From Bosea vestrisii (GTDB lineage Bacteria; Pseudomonadota; Alphaproteobacteria; Rhizobiales; Beijerinckiaceae): a DNA stretch of 64,000 bases. The stretch is taken from NCBI RefSeq assembly GCF_030144325.1, contig NZ_CP126307.1, forward strand, positions 806,001 through 870,000, given 5' to 3'. The notes under the pieces were generated by a model. It worked only from the letters and a program-made list of their open reading frames with translations, ran no database searches and was not told the origin of the DNA. This document shows, in pieces, positions 34,956-44,199 of this stretch (within the stretch, counting starts at the first letter, position 1; every line of letters starts with the position of its first letter). Position numbers and translations under genes: made by a program.

Positions 34956-35680
34956 AAAACAGCGGCAACGGCAAGTCAGCCCCGATCGCCGCTGCCCCTG
35001 CCGATGCTCCGCCGCACCATCTCGGCCATCGCGACCGTTTGCGTCAGCGCTTCCTCGACGGCGGCGACGCCGCCCTGCCCGATTATGAACTGCTCGAGCT
35101 CCTGCTCTTCCGCTCGATCCCGCAGCGCGACGTCAAGCCGCTCGCCAAGCAATTGATCCAGCATTTCGGCTCCTTTGCCGAGGTGATCGGCGCGCCTGTC
35201 TCGCGCCTGACCGAGGTCAAGGGCATCGGCGAGAGCGTTGCGCTCGACCTCAAGATCGTCGAGGCGGCGCTGAAGCGCACGATGAAGGGCCAGGTCGCTA
35301 AGAAGCCCGTGCTCTCCTCCTGGTCCTCGGTGATCGACTATTGCCGCCTCGCCATGGCCTTCGCCGAGCGCGAGCAGTTCCGCATTCTCTTCCTCGACAA
35401 GAAGAATGCGCTGATCGCCGACGAGGTGCAGCAGACCGGCACGGTCGACCACACCCCGGTCTACCCGCGCGAGGTGATGCGCCGGGCTCTGGAGCTCTCG
35501 GCCACAGCGCTGATCCTGGTCCACAACCACCCATCGGGCGACCCGACGCCGTCAGGCGCCGACATGCGCATGACCCGCGAGCTGGTCGATATCGCCAAGC
35601 CCCTCGGCATCGCCATCCACGACCACATCATCGTCGGCCGCGATGGCCATGCCAGCTTCAAGGGGCTGGGGCTGATCTGA
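34952..35680 (+). CDS. radC: RadC family protein (JAB/MPN domain)
   Basis: A 242-residue protein. The N-terminal part holds a helix-hairpin-helix-like region (SRLTEVKGIGESVALDLK); the C-terminal half is a JAB domain with the zinc motif HNHPSGDPTPSGAD (His-x-His-x10-Asp) and a conserved Glu upstream. RadC was first linked to DNA repair, but its true activity is unsettled. ATG 34952 overlaps the end of map (ATGA), a common alphaproteobacterial arrangement. The next gene is convergent and ends 11 bases later. Confidence 0.9.
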   Translation: MKNSGNGKSAPIAAAPADAPPHHLGHRDRLRQRFLDGGDAALPDYELLELLLFRSIPQRDVKPLAKQLIQHFGSFAEVIGAPVSRLTEVKGIGESVALDLKIVEAALKRTMKGQVAKKPVLSSWSSVIDYCRLAMAFAEREQFRILFLDKKNALIADEVQQTGTVDHTPVYPREVMRRALELSATALILVHNHPSGDPTPSGADMRMTRELVDIAKPLGIAIHDHIIVGRDGHASFKGLGLI

Positions 35681-35691
35681 CCGACGCGCCG

Positions 35692-36585
35692 TTATCGGGA
35701 ATGCAGCGCGCCGACGCTCGCCGGCAATGCCGAGCTTGCGCGTGCCTGCTCGCAAAGCCATGCGCAGAGATGTCGCGGCGCCTGGCGAGAGTCATCGGCG
35801 CGCACCAGTGCAAAGTGCCATGCCGGCCCGCTCAGGACGCATGAGAACGGCGCGATCAGCCGGCCTTCGGTCAGAAGCGGTTGAAACAACGAAGGTGATA
35901 ACAGCGCCACACCCGCACCTGCCAATGCGGCATTGGCATCCAACTCATGTGTTGGATAGTCGACTGCGGCAAAGCGTAGACGCTCCAAAGCTCCGCATTG
36001 AGTTTCCGCAAACCAGCGCTTCCAGTCAGGGTGGGGCAAAAGTTCGAAATCCGCCAGTTCTCCGGGCTCCGACAGCAGTCGCCCGCCAAGCAGCGAAGGC
36101 GCCAGCATCGGCGTTACTTCAACGGGAACGAGCGGAAATTCTTCAAGCCCGCCCCACCCGCCGCGGCCTGTCCTTATGGCAACATCGAATGCGTGCGGAT
36201 CGCGTATCTCCGACGAAACGTCGAGTTCGACCTGGCCAGCGCCAGGCGCAGGGTATCGCGCCAGCCGCGGCGCAAGCCAGCGCGATGCAAATGTTGGGGG
36301 AGCCGTGAGTCTGAGCGGAGGGACGGCGGATCGAAACTCATCGACCGCCGCCGCGATCCCCGCCAACGCTTCGCGAATCCGGCCGGCCAGAACCGATGCG
36401 GCCGCCGTGGGGACCACCCGCCGACCGGCGCGCACGAAGAGTGCCTGATCAAGTTCGGCCTCCAGCGTGCGAATGCGCAGGCTGACCGCCGCGGGCGTCA
36501 GGAACAAGCGTTCGGCAGCGCGAGCGAAACTACCAGCCGAGACGCATGCTTCCAGTACGCGCAGAGATTCCAGCGACGGTCTCAT
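35692..36585 (-). CDS. LysR family transcriptional regulator (GcvA-like)
   Basis: A 297-residue DNA-binding regulator. The N-terminal winged helix spans residues about 5-60 (SLRVLEACVSAGSFARAAER, then LTPAAVSLRIRTLEAELDQA); the rest is a LysR substrate-binding domain with PLRLTAPPTFASRWLAPRL, as in GcvA-like proteins. ATG 36585 is preferred over TTG 36612. It is divergent from the DUF3237 gene with 91 bases between starts, so it probably controls that gene. The effector is unknown. Confidence 0.85.
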   Translation of the reverse strand: MRPSLESLRVLEACVSAGSFARAAERLFLTPAAVSLRIRTLEAELDQALFVRAGRRVVPTAAASVLAGRIREALAGIAAAVDEFRSAVPPLRLTAPPTFASRWLAPRLARYPAPGAGQVELDVSSEIRDPHAFDVAIRTGRGGWGGLEEFPLVPVEVTPMLAPSLLGGRLLSEPGELADFELLPHPDWKRWFAETQCGALERLRFAAVDYPTHELDANAALAGAGVALLSPSLFQPLLTEGRLIAPFSCVLSGPAWHFALVRADDSRQAPRHLCAWLCEQARASSALPASVGALHSR

Positions 36586-36676
36586 GATCAGTTTCTCTTG
36601 TGATGACGACAAGCAAAGCGCGTTTTGAGGCGAAAGCGCGCCTGCTTACGGTCGCCTGACACAGAGGAGACAGGTA

Positions 36677-37135
36677 TTGTCCCTGCAATCGCGCCCATTG
36701 TTCACACTTTTGCTCTCGCTGCATCCAACGCTGGATCTGGGGCAGACGCCAGCCGGCGGTCGACGTATTTTTGCTGTGTCTGGCGGCCACTTCGAAGGAG
36801 AGCGCCTGAAGGGAACGGTGTCGCCGCTGATCGGCTCCGATCTCCTGCTCGCCCGCGCCGACGGGACATTTCAACAGGACGTCAGACTTCTTCTTGTCGC
36901 CGACGACGGGGGCTTGATCCTGATGACCTATCGCGGCGTCAGGCGAGCCTCGCGGGACGTTGACGAGCGTCTGGCCCGTGGAGAGCCAGTCGATAGCTCC
37001 GAGTACTATCTTCGCACGACGCCCTCTTTCGAAACCTCCGCACCGACGCATGCCTGGCTCAACGGCATCATCGCCGTCGCCAAGGGAGGCCGCTGTCCGG
37101 GCGGCGTCGAATACGAAGTTTTTGAGATTCTCTAA
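36677..37135 (+). CDS. DUF3237 domain-containing protein
   Basis: A 152-residue cytosolic protein of the DUF3237 beta-barrel fold: LFTLLLSLHPTLDLGQTPAG at the start, GTVSPLIGSDLLLARADG in the middle and RTTPSFETSAPTHAWLNGI near the end. The function of the family is unknown; members are often near oxidoreductase and regulator genes. The start is TTG 36677, with GAGGAGACAGG just upstream. It is transcribed away from the LysR gene, its likely regulator. Confidence 0.85.
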   Translation: MSLQSRPLFTLLLSLHPTLDLGQTPAGGRRIFAVSGGHFEGERLKGTVSPLIGSDLLLARADGTFQQDVRLLLVADDGGLILMTYRGVRRASRDVDERLARGEPVDSSEYYLRTTPSFETSAPTHAWLNGIIAVAKGGRCPGGVEYEVFEIL

Positions 37136-37149
37136 TACGGCGACCACGC

Positions 37150-37300
37150 GCGTGAGCCTTGCGAGCTGGTCTGATCTGACGCCCTGGCGCAAGGGCGTCA
37201 CGGACGTCATGGTCGGCCTTGAGCCGACCATCTCAGGCCGGAGGAGGCTCCGGATGGCCTTCTCGTCCCGAGATTCTCGGGTCGGCGCAATGCGCCGCCC
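37150..37300. repeat. Palindromic intergenic repeat remnant, family B
   Basis: Small hairpins follow each other: GACGCCCTGGCGCAAGGGCGTC, then ATGGTCGG/CCGACCAT and GAGATTCTCGGGTC. The block CATCTCAGGCCGGAGGAGG is the complement of a segment of the repeat at 55136-55243 (CTCCGGCCTGAGATG), so it is a further, decayed member. Confidence 0.55.
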
Positions 37301-37319
37301 GTGAATGACGCGCTTGATC

Positions 37320-37612
37320 ACACCTCCCGCAGCGCGATGCCGAACTCCCCCAGCCGCCGCATCAGGTGGCCGGTGTCGACCAGCGTCTCCGGCAGGTGCA
37401 GGCCGGGCTGCCATGGCCCAGTTCGGCAGCCAGGGCTTCAGCCTTGGCGGTGTCGCGACCGGCGATCACCAGCGGCAGCTCGGGATGGAGCTGGCAAGGC
37501 GCGCGCCGCACGCGAATTATTGCGCGGCCATATCGACGAAGGGCGGGCCGCGGCGACGCTGGCGACGCTGGTCACGGCGACGATCCGCGCTCCGATCTCG
37601 ACGGCGGCGAGC
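37320..37612 (-). pseudogene. Remnant of an NAD(P)-binding oxidoreductase gene
   Basis: On the minus strand short stretches in different frames look like pieces of a saccharopine dehydrogenase- or SDR-like protein: HPELPLVIAGRDTAKAEALA (about 37410-37475) and, in another frame, ETLVDTGHLMRRLGEFGIAL ending REV and a stop at about 37320. The middle of the protein is missing and the N-terminal part is frameshifted. Nothing similar and intact is nearby. The family assignment is tentative. Confidence 0.4.
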
Positions 37613-37721
37613 TGACCCTGCCCAAGAAACAGGCAAGCCTAGCCAAAGTGCTTGGCAACAGACCTCTTTCCGAAGGCGAGCGAATGCGCATAGGCTACCT
37701 GAAATAGGGGAAGACGCCTGC

Positions 37722-39137
37722 ATGGTCGCATTCGATGAGATGACGGGTGGGGAAGGCGGCCTGCGGGCGGCCTATGGTGAACTGGACCGCTGGCTGAAGG
37801 AGGCGCCGCCCGAGATGCTGGCGCTGCGGCGCAGCCAGGCCGAGCTGTTCTTCCGCCGCATCGGCATCACCTTCGCTGTCTATGGCGACGAGGAATCGAC
37901 CGAGCGGTTGATCCCCTTCGATATCATCCCGCGGGTGCTGACCAAACCGGAATGGACCAAGCTGGAGAAGGGGCTGCGCCAGCGCGTCACGGCGCTCAAC
38001 ATGTTCCTTGCCGATGTCTACGGGCCGAAGGAGTGCCTCAAGGCCGGCATCATCCCGCCCGACCTGGTCTATCGCAACGCCTGCTACCAGATGCAGATGG
38101 TCGATTTCCAGGTGCCGCACGGCATCTACTGCCATATCGCCGGCATCGATATCGTCCGTGTCGACGCCGACACCTTCTACGTGCTGGAAGACAATGCCCG
38201 CACGCCCTCCGGCGTCTCCTACATGATGGAGAACCGCGAGGTGATGCTGCGGCTCTTCCCCGAGCTCTTCGCCACCCACCGCGTCGCGCCGGTCGACAAC
38301 TATCCCGACCAGTTGCTGGCGACGCTGCGCTCGGTCGCGCCGCGCACCGCCTCCTCCGACCCGACGATCTGCCTGCTGACCCCCGGCCAGTATAACTCGG
38401 CCTTCTACGAGCACTCGTTCCTCGCCGACAAGCTCGGCGTCGAGCTGGTCGAAGGCTCGGACCTCTTGGTCAAGGACGACGTCGTCTACATGCGCACGAC
38501 GCAGGGGCCGAAGCGCGTCGACGTGATCTACCGACGTATCGACGACGATTTCATCGATCCGCTGGTGTTCCGGAGCGATTCCGTGCTCGGCGTGCCCGGC
38601 ATCATCGGCGCCTACAAGGCCGGCAATGTCACGCTGGCCAACGCGGTCGGCACCGGCGTCTCCGACGACAAGGCGGTCTACAGCTACATGCCGGAGATCG
38701 TGAAGTTCTTCACCGGCGAGGAGCCGATCCTGAAGAACGTGCCGACCTATCGCTGCCGCGAGCGCGAGGCCAACGCCTATGTACTCGACAATCTCGAAAA
38801 GCTCGTCGTCAAGGAGGTCAACGGCTCCGGCGGCTACGGCATGCTGGTCGGCCCGCACTCGAGCAAGCAGCAGATCGACACGTTCCGCAAGAAGTTGAAA
38901 GCGCAGCCCGAGGGCTTCATCGCCCAGCCGACGCTGGCGCTCTCGACCTGCCCGACTTTCGTCGCCTCCGGCGTCGCACCCCGCCATGTCGACCTGCGGC
39001 CCTATGTGCTCTCCGGCGCCAACGGCATCTCCTGCGTGCCGGGCGGGCTGACCCGTGTCGCGCTCAAGGAAGGCTCGCTGGTGGTCAACTCCAGCCAGGG
39101 CGGGGGGACCAAGGACACCTGGGTGCTCGATGCATGA
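37722..39137 (+). CDS. Circularly permuted type 2 ATP-grasp protein (Anbu operon)
   Basis: A 471-residue protein of the CP_ATPgrasp family (DUF404/DUF407). Typical segments are VYRNACYQMQMVDFQVPHGI, VLEDNARTPSGVSYMMENR, VDVIYRRIDDDFIDPLVF and VVKEVNGSGGYGMLVGP, the last from the nucleotide-binding part. Such proteins are predicted to form peptide-like bonds. ATG 37722 with AGGGGAAG upstream is the start; the open frame upstream is noise. It is the first gene of a four-gene run with alpha-E, transglutaminase-like and Anbu genes, the known Anbu operon layout. The product of the pathway is unknown. Confidence 0.88.
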   Translation: MVAFDEMTGGEGGLRAAYGELDRWLKEAPPEMLALRRSQAELFFRRIGITFAVYGDEESTERLIPFDIIPRVLTKPEWTKLEKGLRQRVTALNMFLADVYGPKECLKAGIIPPDLVYRNACYQMQMVDFQVPHGIYCHIAGIDIVRVDADTFYVLEDNARTPSGVSYMMENREVMLRLFPELFATHRVAPVDNYPDQLLATLRSVAPRTASSDPTICLLTPGQYNSAFYEHSFLADKLGVELVEGSDLLVKDDVVYMRTTQGPKRVDVIYRRIDDDFIDPLVFRSDSVLGVPGIIGAYKAGNVTLANAVGTGVSDDKAVYSYMPEIVKFFTGEEPILKNVPTYRCREREANAYVLDNLEKLVVKEVNGSGGYGMLVGPHSSKQQIDTFRKKLKAQPEGFIAQPTLALSTCPTFVASGVAPRHVDLRPYVLSGANGISCVPGGLTRVALKEGSLVVNSSQGGGTKDTWVLDA

Positions 39138-39222
39138 ACCTGCGGGAACGCCTTCGACCCAGCCCCGTGCGCAGTCCGAGCACCAGCGCGAACCGCATCT
39201 TGCCAGAAGACCGGACCTGATC

Positions 39223-40164
39223 ATGCTTTCCCGTACCGCCGACAGCCTCTATTGGGTCTCGCGCTATGTGGAGCGGGCCGAGTATCTCGCCCGCATCCTC
39301 GACGCCACGACGCGCCTGACCAACCTGCCCTCAGCCTATGGCGGAGCCGGCACCGAATGGCAGAGCGCGGTCGCCACCGCCGGCTGCGAAGAAACCTTCG
39401 CCAAGGCCTATGGCGAAGCGAACGAGCGCAATGTCTGCGATTTCCTCAGCTTCAATCCGGACAACCCCACCTCGATCCGCAACTGCTTCGCGCTCGCCCG
39501 CTCGAACGCCCGCGCGGTCCGCACCGCGCTGACCTCGGAGATGTGGGACGCGCTCAACGGCGCCTGGCTCGAACTGCAGCGTTTCGAGCGCAAGCGCATG
39601 GACCGTGAGGAGTTCGCGCGTTTCCTCGACTGGGTGAAGAGCGTCTCACTGGCCTTCGACGGCTCGGCCTACCGGACGATGCTGCGCGACGACGGCTACT
39701 GGTTCTCGCGGCTCGGCGTGAACGTCGAGCGGGCCGACAATACCGCCCGCATCCTCGACGTGAAGTACCATGTCCTGCTGCCCGAGACCGAGCAGGTCGG
39801 CGGCTCGCTCGACTACTTCCAGTGGACCACGATGCTGCGCGAGGTCTCGGCGCTGACCGCCTATCACTGGGTCTATCGCCAGGCCGTGAAGCCGGTGCTG
39901 ATCGCCGACCTGCTGATCCTCAACCGGCGCATGCCGCGCTCGCTGGCCAGCTGCTACGAGAACATCTCGCGCTTTCTGGACCAGATCGGCGACGCCTACA
40001 ATCGGCACGGACCAGCGCAACGCCAGGCCCGCAAGACCCTGACCAATCTCGCCAATACGCCGATCGAGGCGGTGTTCCAGCGCGGATTGCACGAGTTCAT
40101 CGAGGACTTCATCACCGAGAACAACCGTCTCGGACACGTCATCGTCGAACAATACCTGCAATAG
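39223..40164 (+). CDS. Alpha-E domain-containing protein
   Basis: A 313-residue all-helical protein (Alpha-E, formerly DUF403). It starts MLSRTADSLYWVSRYVERAE, the family signature, and contains MWDALNGAWLELQRF, VNVERADNTARILDVKYH and the C-terminal FIEDFITENNRLGHVIVEQY. The biochemical role is unknown, but it always accompanies the ATP-grasp and transglutaminase-like proteins of Anbu-type operons. ATG 39223 is chosen by homology; the gap to the preceding gene is 85 bases. Confidence 0.88.
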   Translation: MLSRTADSLYWVSRYVERAEYLARILDATTRLTNLPSAYGGAGTEWQSAVATAGCEETFAKAYGEANERNVCDFLSFNPDNPTSIRNCFALARSNARAVRTALTSEMWDALNGAWLELQRFERKRMDREEFARFLDWVKSVSLAFDGSAYRTMLRDDGYWFSRLGVNVERADNTARILDVKYHVLLPETEQVGGSLDYFQWTTMLREVSALTAYHWVYRQAVKPVLIADLLILNRRMPRSLASCYENISRFLDQIGDAYNRHGPAQRQARKTLTNLANTPIEAVFQRGLHEFIEDFITENNRLGHVIVEQYLQ

Positions 40165-40202
40165 GGCGTCGCTTCCGCTCCCGAATTTGGATTGCTTGCC
40201 GC

Positions 40203-41030
40203 ATGCGGATCCGGATTTCCCACAGCATCGCCTATTCCTATGCCGAGCCGGTACGCCAGCTCCGGCAGGTGCTGCGGCTGACGCCGCGCGACCATGACGG
40301 CCAGCACGTCATGTCGTGGCGCGTCGCGCCCAGCATCGACGGGCGGCTGCATGCCGGGCAGGACCCGTTCGGCAACATCGTCCATGACTTCACCGCCGAT
40401 GGACCGATCGAGAGCTACACGATCGAGATCAACGGACTGGTCGAGACCGTTGATCTCGCCGGCGTGGTCCGCGGCGTGACCGAGAAGGCTCCGCCGGACG
40501 TGTTCATGCGCGACACCCGCCTGACGCAAGGCAGCGAGCCGCTTCGCACGCTTGCCGACAAGGCCGCCGGCCGGGACGGCAGCGACCTGAGCAAGCTGCA
40601 CGCGCTGCTGGAGACGATCCACGCCGAGATCCGCTGCGTGCCGACGGCCGACCATCTCGGCATCGGCGCCGCGGCCTGCGCAGAGGCCGGCGAAGGGATC
40701 CCGCAGGACGTCGCCCATGTCTTCATGACTTGTGCCCGCCTTTTGGGAGTCCCCGCGCGCTACGTCTCCGGCTATGTTGCGGCATCGGATACGCTGCCCC
40801 ACGCCGACGGCGCCCACGCCTGGGCCGAGGTCTATCTGCCCGATTATGGCTGGATAGGCTTCGACAGTGCCAATGGCCTCTGCCCGATCGACACGCATGT
40901 GCGCGTCGCAACCGGGCTCGACTATGCCGATGCCGCCCCGGTTCGCGGCGCCCGCACCGGTGGCCAGGGCGAGAGCCTCCTGGTCGAAGTCAGCGCCCAG
41001 GCGGCCAAGCCGCGCTTCCAGGGGCAATAG
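40203..41030 (+). CDS. Transglutaminase-like (cysteine protease fold) protein
   Basis: A 275-residue protein. The N-terminal beta domain begins MRIRISHSIAYSYAEPVRQL (Bact_transglu_N); the catalytic domain has the Cys-His-Asp triad in VFMTCARLLGVPARYVSGY (Cys), GAHAWAEVYLPDYGW (His) and GFDSANG (Asp). It may act as a peptidase or transamidase on the product of the ATP-grasp protein. ATG 40203 lies 38 bases behind the alpha-E gene. Together with Anbu it is part of one operon. Confidence 0.88.
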   Translation: MRIRISHSIAYSYAEPVRQLRQVLRLTPRDHDGQHVMSWRVAPSIDGRLHAGQDPFGNIVHDFTADGPIESYTIEINGLVETVDLAGVVRGVTEKAPPDVFMRDTRLTQGSEPLRTLADKAAGRDGSDLSKLHALLETIHAEIRCVPTADHLGIGAAACAEAGEGIPQDVAHVFMTCARLLGVPARYVSGYVAASDTLPHADGAHAWAEVYLPDYGWIGFDSANGLCPIDTHVRVATGLDYADAAPVRGARTGGQGESLLVEVSAQAAKPRFQGQ

Positions 41031-41109
41031 CAGCGGCATCGCATTGTCGCTGTCATGGCAGCCTGATACCAGCCTCGCACGCCGTGTCGGCGTGCTGCGG
41101 AGATCGATC

Positions 41110-41859
41110 TTGACCTATTGCGCCGGCATCCTCGTCCAGGACGGTCTCGTGATGATCGCCGATACCCGTACCAATGCCGGGCTCGACGACATCTCGACCT
41201 TCCGCAAGCTGCATGTCTTCTCCTGGCCGGGCGAGCGGACGATGGCGCTCGCCACAGCCGGCAACCTCTCCGTCACCCAATCGGTCGTCAGCCTGCTACA
41301 CGAGGGCGTCCCCCACCCCGAGACTGGCGAGCCGGAGACCTTGCAGAACGTGTCTTCGATGTTCCGCGCCGCGCAGCTCGTCGGCCGCGCGGTCCGTCTC
41401 GTGCGCGCGACCGACGGCGAGGCGCTGCGCGACGCCGGGGTCAAGTTCGACATGTCCTTTTTGTTCGGCGGGCAGATTCAGGGCCAGCCAATGCGGCTCT
41501 TCATGGTCTATTCGGCCGGCAACTTCATCGAATGCGGCATGGATGCGCCCTTCCTGCAGATTGGCGAGCACAAATACGGAAAGCCGATCCTCGATCGCGC
41601 CGTCACCTTCAAGACCCATCTCTATGATGCACTTAAGGTCGGCCTGATCTCGATGGACTCGACCATGCGCTCCAATCTCGGCGTTGGCCTCCCCATCGAT
41701 CTGATCGTACTCAGGCGCGACGCGGCTGCGCCCGAGCTCAATCGTCGGATCGAAGCCGGCGAACCCTATTTCCACGATCTGCGCGAGCGCTGGTCGGCGG
41801 CGCTCCGAGCCGCCCACATGGCGATCCCGCGTCCGCCCTATGAGCCTGCTGGCGAGTAG
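41110..41859 (+). CDS. Anbu-type proteasome homologue peptidase
   Basis: A 249-residue Ntn-hydrolase of the proteasome fold (COG3484, Anbu). The TTG start at 41110, with GGAG eight bases upstream, makes the second residue Thr (MTYCAGILVQDGLVMIADTR), which would become the N-terminal nucleophile after Met removal. The STFRKLHVFSW segment is typical. Anbu forms large rings rather than the 28-mer proteasome; its substrates are unknown. It ends the ATP-grasp/alpha-E/transglutaminase operon (gap 79 bases). Confidence 0.87.
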   Translation: MTYCAGILVQDGLVMIADTRTNAGLDDISTFRKLHVFSWPGERTMALATAGNLSVTQSVVSLLHEGVPHPETGEPETLQNVSSMFRAAQLVGRAVRLVRATDGEALRDAGVKFDMSFLFGGQIQGQPMRLFMVYSAGNFIECGMDAPFLQIGEHKYGKPILDRAVTFKTHLYDALKVGLISMDSTMRSNLGVGLPIDLIVLRRDAAAPELNRRIEAGEPYFHDLRERWSAALRAAHMAIPRPPYEPAGE

Positions 41860-42002
41860 CACCAACGGGTCGGTGCAGGCGAAAAGAAATGCAACTTCAC
41901 TGATTTCTCGGCGTCGCCGGAAACCGGATGGCAAGATTCCCCTGTCAAGGTCCGTCGCTAGCGTGCCGCCACAGGTCAGGGCCTTTGCCGACTTTCGTTA
42001 AG

Positions 42003-44189
42003 ATGACGGACACCGAATCGTCGGCGCGCATGCTGACCCGCACGCTGGCGACGCTGGCCTGTGCCTTCGCGCTCGTGCTGGCAGCGGTTCTGGGCGTGAT
42101 GTTCGCAATGGTGAGCAACGCCAACCAGCTCGAGATGGTCCGGCAGCGCGAGCGCGTCGAGGCGGCGCTGGCAACCCAGGTCCATCTGCGGCGCCTGCGC
42201 TTCGAGAATCTCCAGGCCGCCGGCGTGCTGGCGCCCGTCCTCAACAGCGTCCTGCCTAACGCCACGCTGCAATGGGCCTTCGCCCAATTGGCCAATCGCT
42301 TTCTCGATTTCGACGGAACCTACCTGGTGACGGCTTCGGGACGGGTCCTTGCCGGGGTGGAGCGGCGCCAGGCCGGTACCCAAGCCGATTATGGGGCACT
42401 GCTCCGACTCAGGCCCGACCTGCCCGGCGGCGACGCACCGACGCAAATGCATGGCATCGGCAATGGTCCGGTAAGAGCCACGCTGACCTATGATGGGACC
42501 GGCACGGTCGGCATCATCTCGGCCGATCTGCGCTCGCCCGGGGCCGCCGCCGAAGAACCGGGCTCCGAGGCCGCCGCCTTCATCGTCGGCCATCGCAAGG
42601 TTATGCAAGCCCAGCTCGATGAGCTCGGCTTCCGCTATCGTGTTCCCCGGCTGGAGATCGTGACCGAGCGGCCAGCGCACCCGCTGTTGCGGCGCGACAT
42701 CCCCTCCCCCGACGGTTCGGTGCGAGCCTGGCTGAGCTGGACGCCGGAACGCCCCGGCGACGCCATGATCAGCCAGTTCGCCTGGGCGCTGGGCGCGGTC
42801 ACGGCCCTCTTCATCGCCCTGTTTGCCTACGTCCTGCATCGCCTGCGCAGTGCAGCCCAGCAGATCGCCTCGCGCGAGAGCCAGATCCAGCGACTCGCCG
42901 GTCAGGACGAGCTCTCCGGTCTGCCCAACCGCCGGACCTTCGATCTCAGGCTCGACCAGGAGCTGGCTCAGCTCGGCCGAAACAAGAGCGCGCTCGCCGT
43001 GCTGATGCTCGATCTCGATCGCTTCAAGGCTGTTAACGACACTTATGGCCACAATGCCGGCGACGAGTTGATCCGCCAGGTCGCCAAGCGTTTGACCACG
43101 ATCTTGCGCGTCGGCGACACCGTCGCCCGCCTGGGCGGCGACGAGTTCGGCATCATCCAGACCCATATGGATGCGCCGAATGCCAGTGCCACGCTGGGTC
43201 AGCGCATTCTCGATGCGCTGACCAGCCCGTTCGAGATCGGCGGCGTCGCCGTCACCATCGGCTGCTCGATCGGCATCGCCCACGCACCGCAGGACGGCGC
43301 CGACCGCAGCGTACTGCTGCGCCTCGCCGACACCGCGCTCTACCAGGCGAAGAACGAAGGTCGAAACCGCTATTCTTTCTTCGAGCCCCAGATGAACCGG
43401 GCGCTGCAGCTCAAGCGGACGGTCGAGGAGGATCTGCGCAACGCGATCGCTCGTGACCAGCTGCTGCTGCACTATCAGCCGCAGGTCTCGATCGACGGCT
43501 CGAGCATCATCGGTGTCGAGGCGCTGGTACGCTGGCCGCACCCGGAGCACGGATTGATACCACCATCCGAATTCATCGGCATCGCCGAAGAGCGCGGCCT
43601 GATCGTTCCGCTCAGCGAATGGGTGCTGCGCCGCGCATGCGAGCAGGCTCGGCAATGGCCCGGCATCAAGCTTGCTGTCAACGTCTCGCCTATCCAGTTC
43701 CGCCACAAGGATTTCGTCGCCAGCGTGATCCGCATCCTCGAGGAGACGGGCTTCGACCCCGACCGGCTCGAGCTCGAGCTGACCGAGGGCGTCGTGGTCG
43801 AGGATGCCGATGCGGCGGAAGCTGCGATGATGGATCTGCGCGCCCATGGCGTCAGCCTGGCGCTGGACGATTTCGGCACCGGCTATTCGAGCCTGATCTA
43901 TCTGCGCCGCTTTGCCTTCGACAAGATCAAGATCGACAGATCCTTCCTCGAATACATGGAAGCCACCGGCGAATCCGCGATCCTCGTCCATTCGGTCGTC
44001 CATCTCGGCCGGGCACTCGGCCTGCGCGTCTGCGCGGAAGGCGTCGAGACGGCCGAGCAGCACCGCTTCCTGCAGGCGATCGGCTGCCACGAATTGCAGG
44101 GCTTCCTGTTCTCGAAGGGCGTGCTGCCCGAAGAGATCGACCGGCTGCTGGCGCTCGACCGGCCGTTCGAGCAGGCCCTGGCCGCCTGA
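42003..44189 (+). CDS. Membrane diguanylate cyclase/phosphodiesterase (CHASE4-like-GGDEF-EAL)
   Basis: A 728-residue inner membrane protein. An N-terminal helix (ATLACAFALVLAAVLGVMFA) and a second one near residues 265-283 bracket a periplasmic sensor region like CHASE4. The GGDEF domain has the intact motif RLGGDEFGI (about residue 377). The EAL domain has EALVRW, NVSPIQFRH, DDFGTGYSS and EGVET, all as in active phosphodiesterases. It could make or break cyclic di-GMP. ATG 42003 is the likely start by topology, though no good ribosome site precedes it. It lies near cellulose (BcsS) and ExoD genes. Confidence 0.88.
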   Translation: MTDTESSARMLTRTLATLACAFALVLAAVLGVMFAMVSNANQLEMVRQRERVEAALATQVHLRRLRFENLQAAGVLAPVLNSVLPNATLQWAFAQLANRFLDFDGTYLVTASGRVLAGVERRQAGTQADYGALLRLRPDLPGGDAPTQMHGIGNGPVRATLTYDGTGTVGIISADLRSPGAAAEEPGSEAAAFIVGHRKVMQAQLDELGFRYRVPRLEIVTERPAHPLLRRDIPSPDGSVRAWLSWTPERPGDAMISQFAWALGAVTALFIALFAYVLHRLRSAAQQIASRESQIQRLAGQDELSGLPNRRTFDLRLDQELAQLGRNKSALAVLMLDLDRFKAVNDTYGHNAGDELIRQVAKRLTTILRVGDTVARLGGDEFGIIQTHMDAPNASATLGQRILDALTSPFEIGGVAVTIGCSIGIAHAPQDGADRSVLLRLADTALYQAKNEGRNRYSFFEPQMNRALQLKRTVEEDLRNAIARDQLLLHYQPQVSIDGSSIIGVEALVRWPHPEHGLIPPSEFIGIAEERGLIVPLSEWVLRRACEQARQWPGIKLAVNVSPIQFRHKDFVASVIRILEETGFDPDRLELELTEGVVVEDADAAEAAMMDLRAHGVSLALDDFGTGYSSLIYLRRFAFDKIKIDRSFLEYMEATGESAILVHSVVHLGRALGLRVCAEGVETAEQHRFLQAIGCHELQGFLFSKGVLPEEIDRLLALDRPFEQALAA

Positions 44190-44199
44190 GCGGAAGTGC

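Noticed and set aside
37695..39224. A 509-residue minus-strand frame
   Set aside because: Antisense shadow of the ATP-grasp gene.
41976..44090. A 704-residue open frame on the minus strand
   Set aside because: Exact antisense of the GGDEF-EAL gene; composition is an artefact of high GC at third positions.
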